This document shows, in pieces, positions 32,865 to 39,032 of a DNA stretch of 39,032 nt. Both the position numbers and the translations under genes were made by a program. Under the pieces are notes generated by a model. It was not told where the DNA came from. It saw only the letters and a program-made list of their open reading frames with translations, and searched no databases. This DNA is from a bacterium. GTDB lineage: Bacteria > Fidelibacterota > UBA2242. The stretch lies in assembly GCA_018824205.1 (NCBI GenBank), contig JAHJGX010000034.1, positions 1-39,032 on the forward strand, in the 5' to 3' direction. How positions within the stretch are numbered: position 1 is the first letter of the stretch; the number at the start of each line of letters is the position of its first letter.

Positions 32865-34018
32865 TGGGAGATTTTGTGGAAACACCTAATCCAAATGTAA
32901 AAATGTGGCAGGGGAATGTCGCCTGTGCCGAAGCGGCCCTGGCGGCCGGGTGTCGGTTTTTTGCCGGGTATCCGATTACCCCCTCAACTGAAATCGCCGA
33001 AGTGTTGTCTCGTCGCCTGCCAATGGTCGGGGGTAATTTTATCCAGATGGAAGATGAAATTGCGGCAATGGGCGCAACGATTGGCGCATCCCTGGGCGGC
33101 GCCAAAGCGATGACGGCAACCAGCGGGCCCGGCTTTTCATTAAAGCAGGAAAATATTGGTTTTGCTGTGATGGCCGAGGTTCCCTGTGTGATTGTCAATG
33201 TCCAGCGCGGCGGCCCCAGTACCGGACTGCCGACCCACGCAGCCCAGGGGGAAGTGATGCAGTCCCGCTGGGGAACCCACGGAGATCATCCGATCATTGT
33301 ACTGTCGCCCTGTTCTGTTCGGGAGACTTATGACATGACGGTAAGAGCGTTTAATCTTGCTGAAAAATACAGAACGCCGGTTATTCTGCTGTCCGATGAG
33401 CTTGTCGGGCATTTGACAGAGAAAGTTGAAGTTCCGCCGATTGAACAGCTGGGAATTGTGAACCGTAAAAAGCCATTAGTTTCACCGGATAAATATTTGC
33501 CCTATGAATTGAATGAATCCGATATTCCGGCAATGGCTAACTTTGGAGATGGTTATCGGTATCATGTGACAGGGCTGGCCCACGATGAAACCGGTTTTCC
33601 CACCAATAATCCTGAAAAAATACAGGTTCAACTAGAGCGGCTAAACCGGAAAATAGATCGGTACAGGGACGATATTGTTGAAATTGAAACACATTATACT
33701 GAAGATGCGGATATTTTAGTGATCTCTTTTGGGTCTACGGCAAGATCTGCCCGGCGGGCGGTTATCAACGCCCGGGAAAAGGGGATTAAAGCCGGGTTGC
33801 TGAGACTGAAGACGATTTGGCCTTTTCCCGACAGAGAAATTGAAGAAATCAGCGCTCCGGTTCGGAAAATCATCGTCGCTGAAATGAATCTCGGTCAGAT
33901 CGCTCATGAAGTCGAGTGGGCAACGCGGCGCTCGAAACCGGTTGTTCGGGTCAATAAAATAAATGGTGAACCGATTACGCCGAATGAAATTTTTAATGCC
34001 ATAATTGCACAGGATTAA
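32864..34018 (+). CDS. korA: 2-oxoacid:ferredoxin oxidoreductase, alpha subunit
   Basis: The 384-residue protein begins with a pyrimidine-binding domain (FFAGYPITPSTEIAEVLSRR, and ATSGPGFSLKQENIGFAVMAEVPCVIVNVQRGGPSTGLPT), followed by domain II (VLSPCSVRETYDM) and a C-terminal domain (ISFGSTARSARRAV). The length and the separate gamma gene mark the Kor (2-oxoglutarate) layout rather than the single-chain pyruvate enzyme; the substrate could also be another 2-oxoacid. ATG 32864 overlaps the korD stop; GTG 32876, six bases after GGGAG, is an alternative start. The enzyme is oxygen-sensitive and supports fermentative or reductive TCA metabolism. Confidence 0.93.
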   Translation: MGDFVETPNPNVKMWQGNVACAEAALAAGCRFFAGYPITPSTEIAEVLSRRLPMVGGNFIQMEDEIAAMGATIGASLGGAKAMTATSGPGFSLKQENIGFAVMAEVPCVIVNVQRGGPSTGLPTHAAQGEVMQSRWGTHGDHPIIVLSPCSVRETYDMTVRAFNLAEKYRTPVILLSDELVGHLTEKVEVPPIEQLGIVNRKKPLVSPDKYLPYELNESDIPAMANFGDGYRYHVTGLAHDETGFPTNNPEKIQVQLERLNRKIDRYRDDIVEIETHYTEDADILVISFGSTARSARRAVINAREKGIKAGLLRLKTIWPFPDREIEEISAPVRKIIVAEMNLGQIAHEVEWATRRSKPVVRVNKINGEPITPNEIFNAIIAQD

Positions 34019-34020
34019 TC

Positions 34021-34833
34021 ATGGATTATTTGCAATACCTGCGTTTGGATAAAATGCCTCACATCTGGTGTGATGGTTGCGGGCACGGTATTATTTTAAA
34101 ATCTATCCTTAGATCAATCGATAAACTGGGATGGGATAAGAATGATATTGCCATGGTTTCGGGGATTGGCTGCTCCAGCCGGACGCCGGGCTATGTGGAT
34201 TTTAACACTCTTCACACAACCCATGGCCGGGCATTGGCGTTTGCCACCGGATTAAAAATTGCAAATCCCAGACTACATGTAATTGTTGTCAGCGGTGATG
34301 GTGACGCAACGGCAATCGGAGGGAACCATTTCATTCACGCGGCCCGCCGGAATATCGATGTGACCATGATTATCTATAATAATTATATCTACGGCATGAC
34401 CGGCGGACAGGTATCACCGACAACGCCCAGCCGTAAAAAAGCATCTACGGCTCCTTATGGAAACCCGGACGAACCGTTTGATATCAGCCGTTTGGCCCAA
34501 GCTGCCGGGGCCGCCTATGTGGCCCGGTCTACCGTATACCATGTTGGACGGACAGATAAATATATCGAGCAGGCCCTTACAAAAACTGGTTTTTCGGTGG
34601 TAGAAGTGCTGACTCCGTGTCCGACATCCTATGGACGGCGAAACAAAGAGGGGACTGCTGTTGATATGATGATGGCCCAAAAGGCCAATTCTGTCGGACT
34701 AGAACGGGCCAAAAACATGTCAGAAGAAGAGCTGGAAGGAAAAATTATCACGGGCGTATTTGTAGATAAAGATCAGAAGAGTTACCTTACCCGTTACAAT
34801 GAAGTTGTCGAACAAGCCCGAAACGCGAAATAA
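34021..34833 (+). CDS. korB: 2-oxoacid:ferredoxin oxidoreductase, beta subunit
   Basis: The 270-residue protein binds thiamine diphosphate: WCDGCGHGI near the start, and the diphosphate and magnesium site GDGDATAIGGNHFIHAARRN with the following IIYNNYIYGMTGGQ. It has no extra cluster-binding cysteines as seen in pyruvate enzymes, again pointing to the Kor type. ATG is two bases after the korA stop. It forms the catalytic core with KorA. Confidence 0.95.
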   Translation: MDYLQYLRLDKMPHIWCDGCGHGIILKSILRSIDKLGWDKNDIAMVSGIGCSSRTPGYVDFNTLHTTHGRALAFATGLKIANPRLHVIVVSGDGDATAIGGNHFIHAARRNIDVTMIIYNNYIYGMTGGQVSPTTPSRKKASTAPYGNPDEPFDISRLAQAAGAAYVARSTVYHVGRTDKYIEQALTKTGFSVVEVLTPCPTSYGRRNKEGTAVDMMMAQKANSVGLERAKNMSEEELEGKIITGVFVDKDQKSYLTRYNEVVEQARNAK

Positions 34834-34848
34834 AATCAGGGAGTATTT

Positions 34849-35418
34849 ATGGCCTTTCGCTATGAAGTGAGATTGAGTGGTTCCGGTGGACAGGGATTGA
34901 TTCTGGTTGGGAAAGTGCTGGCTGAAGCCGCCGCCATCTACGACGGCCTGAACGCGACCCAAAGCCAGTCGTATGGTCCCGAGGCCCGTGGGGGCGCAAG
35001 CCGCTCCGAGGTGATTATTTCCGATGGTGATATCGATTATCCAAAAGCTGAAAATATTGATATTCTTCTGGCGCTGACCCAGGAAGCCTGCGATAAATAT
35101 ATTGTTGATTTGAAAGAGGGTGGCGTTTTGTTAATCGACTCTCAAATGGTCACGAAAATTCCGGAAGGCAACTTTCAAGTTGTTGCGATTCCGATTATTC
35201 AATCCGCCGTTGAACGTCTCGGGAAGTTTTTGGTGTCCAACATTATTGCGCTGGGAATTATTACCAAGTTGTCAGGGATTGTTTCGGAAGACTCGGTAAA
35301 ACATGCTATCCGCTCCCGGGTACCCAAGGGGACGGAAGAAATTAACATTACGGCGTTTTATACGGGCATAGAGCTGGCCCAGAAATGGCTCGATCAGAAC
35401 GGTCCGTTGAACACATAA
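34849..35418 (+). CDS. korC: 2-oxoacid:ferredoxin oxidoreductase, gamma subunit
   Basis: The 189-residue protein has the gamma-domain marks RLSGSGGQGLILVGKVLAEA, SQSYGPEARGGASRSEVIIS, and DSQMVTKIP. It completes the set korD-A-B-C. CAGGGAG lies before the ATG. The next gene, the 992-aa nucleotidyltransferase-like protein, starts 19 bases after the stop in the same direction and is probably cotranscribed. Confidence 0.94.
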   Translation: MAFRYEVRLSGSGGQGLILVGKVLAEAAAIYDGLNATQSQSYGPEARGGASRSEVIISDGDIDYPKAENIDILLALTQEACDKYIVDLKEGGVLLIDSQMVTKIPEGNFQVVAIPIIQSAVERLGKFLVSNIIALGIITKLSGIVSEDSVKHAIRSRVPKGTEEINITAFYTGIELAQKWLDQNGPLNT

Positions 35419-35436
35419 CCCTGTGTCAAAACCACT

Positions 35437-38415
35437 GTGATTCAAACCATCGATTTTTCCACAATTGATCTTTTTGGACGTGTCAGCGCCCTGGGAAACC
35501 ATCACAATAAATATCTCTATAACATTGAAAAAAACTTCGATGCGCTGGTTTCACTAATCGATGAAAAGCATCTTTTCGATCAGTTTCGCCTGCTTCGGTT
35601 TTCATCTCAGCCGGCGCGGGAAATGCGCCTGATAACGGAGTTCATCAAGGATCGTGAAACCCGAATGGAAATGCTGGGTTGTTATTATTCTCTGCAGTTC
35701 CTGCTTATGAACATTAAAGCGCTTGATGTTCTGCGTATGAATCTCTCTACCCCAACCGACCGGTATGATAATTTCCAGCGGTTTTTAGTCCGGACCGGCT
35801 ACGATTTCCGTCTGCTCAGCGGCGCTTATATGTCGGTTCTTCTGGATGTGTTTCTGCCGGAAGACACCCGCCCCGATTTTGTGGTCTGTTGTGTCGGAAC
35901 GCGGGTGGACCAGGACGATATTGATCTGGGAGTTATTGATCGGGGTATAAAAGACCGATCGACAATTACCAAGGCATTTGGACTGTTGAACCATGAAATG
36001 CTGAAAAATGCCAGCACCTTACATTTTCACCTGTCTGAACATGTGGGGAAAAGCGGTTATTCGGCATCTATAAACGAATATCACCAGTTACTGGACAATG
36101 AAATTCAGGATTTTGTTATTTTGAGTGAAATGCTGAACGCCGTACCAATACTTGGACGCCGGGATCTTTTCCGCCAGTTTAAAGCGGAAATATTGAATCG
36201 CTATTATTATCAACCGGCACAGGACAATCGATATCATGAAGGCTGTCTGCGGGGTTTGTTGGGTGAAATTCGCGACCTGATTATGAAAGAGGCATCGGAA
36301 AATATACTGATTCCAAAACGCGATGCACTGCGGATGTTGAAGGCAACGGTGGTTGCTGTCAAAACCTGGAAAGGCATTGACCGAAATACGACCCTTGAGG
36401 TTCTTGATGTTCTGCTGAAAACCGACTTGGCACATCGGGAAGATTACCTGCGTATCCACCGGGCGCTAACCTTTTTTGAAACCTTCCGCTTTCTGTACCA
36501 GCTGTTTGTGGTTCAGGAAGAAGAAGTCTACCTGGAAGACGAACACATATCGGACAATCTTCAGAAAGTTGCCCTGGCGATGGGATACGAAGATAAACGC
36601 TATGCCCCGGCGTACACGCAGCTGTTGATTCATTATCAGGATCTTCAGGAGACCGCCCGGCGTGGAGCCGAACGATTAGTCCGCCAGGTTGATAAACATC
36701 TGAGCAATATCACAATTTTTAATTCTATTACGAAAATAACTGATGAACCACCGAATAATCAGGGGAAACAGATCAATATTGCTAAAGAATTTATAAAGAG
36801 ATCTTCATTTTTTCGCGGCACCCGTTTTTGGGATGATGTGTTTAAATTGCTTGATCGGGAAGATATGATTCTTTTGAACCGGTTTACCGGCGATTTTATG
36901 AACCTTCCCGGAGAGCAGAGAACCGCATTAATAAAAACCTACGTACGCTGGGGACGTCTCACGCCCTATTCCCTGATATCTCTGATTACGATTATTACCA
37001 GGCGGCGGCCGGAATTAGCGGAATCGGAATTTATCCGAATGTTTTTGAATGAATATATTTATGATTTTGAAGGAACCCATGAAAACATCAGCCGCCTGTG
37101 TCATATATTGAATTTTTCGCCTCGAATGATGACCAATTTTTTGGCGCTTTTGAATGAGCGGCAACTGGGAAAACTGATTGAGATTATTGACCGGCCGTTG
37201 TGGGGACCGGATATTATTATGTTGCAGAACAATCTGCTGACGTTATTACGCCTGTATAAAAACAGCAGTTATTATTTTCAACGATTTTTCCAGCGGGTAT
37301 TCAATTCCTATTCCGCCTATATTTCATTGTTGAACAATGAACCGAAATTTGCCCAAATTGCCGACGGTCTGCTTCGAAACCTGGACAATTTTGACACTAT
37401 TTCAGAACGTATCGAAAAGCTGGGAGACTATTACGATTTTGAGTTTCTACGCCTTGGAATTAAAATAATCAATGGCGGATCCTTTGAGAAGGTGGATAAG
37501 CAGTTTACAATATTTTCCGATAATTTCATTCAGATTCTTTTTGAACTTTGCCGGGAAGAGGCATCCCGGGAATTGGACAATGATATACCGAAAACACAGG
37601 ATTTGCTGGCCGTGTTTGCCGCCGGCGGGCATGCCCGCAGCCAGTCTTTTGATGACGATTACGATCTGATAATTCTGCTAAATTCCGATAATAAAAAGAT
37701 GCTTAGCTACGCCAATCGGATCATCCTGAAAATGAACAGACATATTATTCGTCGTTCGATTATGACGCATTACCGCTTTGCCGACCGGTTTAAAAATTAT
37801 GTCACAACGTTCAGTGATCTGAAAAATTTCTTCGGTCATCCGGATGAGAGCGCATTTATTGACATGTCGCAGCTGCTTGGAGCAAGAATGATTGTCGGCA
37901 GCGCTCATTTTAAAGATGCTTATGATAAGGAAATTGTTAGGCCGTTCATTTTTGACCATAAAGCGGAATTCATTAGCTCTCTGAAAACCGAAATTTCATC
38001 ACGTTGGAAATATCATGATGATCTGGGCGTTATCGATATTAAAGAATGCCCGGGTGGCCTGCGGGACCTGGAAAACTTTCTGTTTATCCTGAAGGCAAAT
38101 TTTTCAATCACGAGGCCGATTTCTTCCAAATTATTCACACAATTAGTGACGCATTTACCGGACCAGCAAGTTCGGATTGATTCGCTCAGCCGGCATTATT
38201 TCTTTTTAAAGCATGTTCGCGATCTTTATCACCTGATGATTTCCGACAACGACGAATTACAAAAGCAGTATTTAACCGCAATTATTAAACCCCTGAACAA
38301 ATCCCGGGATATGCAACTCCATTCGGCCGAAGACCTTCAGAGGGAAATCGAAGCCGCCATAAAGCAAAACGTAGATCTAATCCATCATATTTTTAAAGTG
38401 ATTGAAATCGGTTAG
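35437..38415 (+). CDS. large protein with a C-terminal GlnD/GlnE-like nucleotidyltransferase domain
   Basis: The 992-residue protein is open from GTG 35437 and shows two parts. Residues about 1-700 are mostly helical with no motif I can name. Residues about 725-990 form a nucleotidyltransferase module: G730-G731-HARSQSF-D-D740-D741-Y-D743-LIILL (the GG-x-D-x-D pattern of the Pol beta superfamily) and DIKECPGGLRDLENF (residues about 867-881), which matches the GlnD signature KEGPGGLRDIQ. The HD and ACT domains of GlnD are absent, and only one such module is seen, unlike GlnE. It may transfer UMP or AMP to a protein target, or be a divergent regulator; nucleotidylation of the Kor enzyme or of PII is conjecture. 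No Shine-Dalgarno sequence is seen before the GTG. It ends four bases inside the convergent gene's end. Confidence 0.7.
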   Translation: MIQTIDFSTIDLFGRVSALGNHHNKYLYNIEKNFDALVSLIDEKHLFDQFRLLRFSSQPAREMRLITEFIKDRETRMEMLGCYYSLQFLLMNIKALDVLRMNLSTPTDRYDNFQRFLVRTGYDFRLLSGAYMSVLLDVFLPEDTRPDFVVCCVGTRVDQDDIDLGVIDRGIKDRSTITKAFGLLNHEMLKNASTLHFHLSEHVGKSGYSASINEYHQLLDNEIQDFVILSEMLNAVPILGRRDLFRQFKAEILNRYYYQPAQDNRYHEGCLRGLLGEIRDLIMKEASENILIPKRDALRMLKATVVAVKTWKGIDRNTTLEVLDVLLKTDLAHREDYLRIHRALTFFETFRFLYQLFVVQEEEVYLEDEHISDNLQKVALAMGYEDKRYAPAYTQLLIHYQDLQETARRGAERLVRQVDKHLSNITIFNSITKITDEPPNNQGKQINIAKEFIKRSSFFRGTRFWDDVFKLLDREDMILLNRFTGDFMNLPGEQRTALIKTYVRWGRLTPYSLISLITIITRRRPELAESEFIRMFLNEYIYDFEGTHENISRLCHILNFSPRMMTNFLALLNERQLGKLIEIIDRPLWGPDIIMLQNNLLTLLRLYKNSSYYFQRFFQRVFNSYSAYISLLNNEPKFAQIADGLLRNLDNFDTISERIEKLGDYYDFEFLRLGIKIINGGSFEKVDKQFTIFSDNFIQILFELCREEASRELDNDIPKTQDLLAVFAAGGHARSQSFDDDYDLIILLNSDNKKMLSYANRIILKMNRHIIRRSIMTHYRFADRFKNYVTTFSDLKNFFGHPDESAFIDMSQLLGARMIVGSAHFKDAYDKEIVRPFIFDHKAEFISSLKTEISSRWKYHDDLGVIDIKECPGGLRDLENFLFILKANFSITRPISSKLFTQLVTHLPDQQVRIDSLSRHYFFLKHVRDLYHLMISDNDELQKQYLTAIIKPLNKSRDMQLHSAEDLQREIEAAIKQNVDLIHHIFKVIEIG

Positions 38416-39032
38416 TTGTTTTCGGAGTGCAGTTTGAACAGCGCTCTGTTTGCTGACCGGACGGCAATTGAGAGCATTTTTTCCTGAAATGCTGCTATAG
38501 TATCGGGTTCCGGGAGCGCACGTTCCCATTTTTTTAATTCTTTGGCTGTTTTTCGAAATATTTGTTTCTGTCCTTTATCGAGAATATTGCGTGACTGTTC
38601 CAGGCGCGCTAGACCAAGATGCGTTTTGTCTGCATACAAAGCTTCTTTGATCTCCTGAAACAGTTTGTTCAGCGATGAACCGGAATCCGAATCCAGGGCC
38701 ATGGGCACCTGTCCCGACCGAACCCAAAGGGGAATCGAAATGGAAGCGACCGGCTCGCCCAGAGAGCACCAGAAAGTGGTTAATGCCGGTAATCCGCCAG
38801 CATCATAGCTGTCGATTACGGCCGCCGACACACTTCGATACCGGTTGACAGTATCCTGGGTTTTGTGCTGATCTGGAGTGGACCCGTCGATCAGGCTGTC
38901 GGGTAATTCAATATCTTTCGAAACCGTTGAGATAATATACTGATGATCAAGATTATGATTGTGGTATGCTTTTTTGAAAAGCTCTCTGGCGCGATTGTGC
39001 CGAATATAGCCGTATCCTTCAGAAGACCGGGC
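38412..39032 (-). CDS. probable C45/Ntn-hydrolase family protein, 5' part cut by window edge
   Basis: On the minus strand the frame is open from the window edge (39032) to the stop at 38412, 206 codons without a start that must be used; it enters the window reading ARSSEGYGYIRHNRARELF, and continues YIISTVSKDIELPDS, then FWCSLGEPVASISIPLWVRSG. This last stretch (W/C-x-L-G-E-P-x-x-x-x-x-P-L-W) resembles C-terminal parts of the acyl-coenzyme A:6-aminopenicillanic acid acyltransferase (C45) and linear amide hydrolase families. The catalytic cysteine would be in the missing N-terminal part, so I cannot confirm activity. The C-terminus is helical (KTAKELKKWERAL). Confidence 0.55.
   Translation of the reverse strand, partial: ARSSEGYGYIRHNRARELFKKAYHNHNLDHQYIISTVSKDIELPDSLIDGSTPDQHKTQDTVNRYRSVSAAVIDSYDAGGLPALTTFWCSLGEPVASISIPLWVRSGQVPMALDSDSGSSLNKLFQEIKEALYADKTHLGLARLEQSRNILDKGQKQIFRKTAKELKKWERALPEPDTIAAFQEKMLSIAVRSANRALFKLHSENN

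Overview
The window looks like a chromosomal segment of an uncultured or poorly characterised Gram-negative (diderm) bacterium, probably in or near the FCB superphylum (Bacteroidota, Marinimicrobia, Calditrichota or KSB1-like lineages). The evidence is an outer-membrane Wzi-type barrel, a periplasmic TlpA-like thioredoxin, a NamZ-type (DUF1343) muropeptide enzyme, an LD-carboxypeptidase, large TPR proteins, a DUF4416/radical SAM pair and a four-subunit 2-oxoacid:ferredoxin oxidoreductase. The last suggests an anaerobic or low-oxygen metabolism. The lineage is an inference from gene content only; there is no rRNA or tRNA gene in the window.

Layout. 1-726: the 3' end of an ISL3-type transposase with a probable right terminal repeat, then AT-rich gene-poor DNA with an 11-G run and a small ORF interrupted by an in-frame TGA. 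727-6335: an HD-domain protein, then the conserved block TIGR03960-type radical SAM protein, RNase G (rng), L21 (rplU) and L27 (rpmA), closed by a strong terminator. An internal promoter lies just before rplU. 6398-13628: an AhpD-like protein; on the minus strand a degenerate trehalose-phosphatase-like protein and the DUF1343/NamZ lipoprotein-like enzyme; a 2[4Fe-4S] ferredoxin divergent from an MFS transporter; and a minus-strand group of a membrane-anchored TPR protein, a GNAT acetyltransferase and a 44-residue protein. 13851-17830: a Nif3 protein, then a tight four-gene run (AT-rich radical SAM protein, 268-aa membrane protein, exported nitroreductase-like protein, KynB-like cyclase). 17825-24758: DUF4416 with a B12-binding-type radical SAM protein on the minus strand, diverging from an envelope glycan module (MurG-like glycosyltransferase, GT2 glycosyltransferase, Wzi-like barrel, UPF0104/AglD-like membrane protein). 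24750-31372: MgtE with a CPBP protease-like protein behind a good sigma70-type promoter, a TlpA-like thioredoxin coupled to a TrmH-family rRNA methyltransferase, a diverged alpha/beta-hydrolase-like protein, and a periplasmic TPR protein. 31626-39032: an LD-carboxypeptidase, the korDABC operon, a 992-aa protein ending in a GlnD/GlnE-like nucleotidyltransferase domain, and at the right edge part of a probable C45-type Ntn hydrolase.

Most of the window is housekeeping and envelope biology. The points most worth a second look are the 992-aa nucleotidyltransferase protein attached to korDABC, the trehalose-phosphatase homologue that has lost its nucleophile, the AT-rich radical SAM four-gene run, the missing standard start codon of the TIGR03960 radical SAM gene with hairpins in its leader, and the repeated promoter pattern TTGAC(A/T)-N17-TAAATT. 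I see no CRISPR array, prophage, toxin-antitoxin pair or recognisable defence island. Many start sites were moved from the longest possible ORF to codons with a Shine-Dalgarno sequence or the expected family N-terminus; these choices are stated in each entry.
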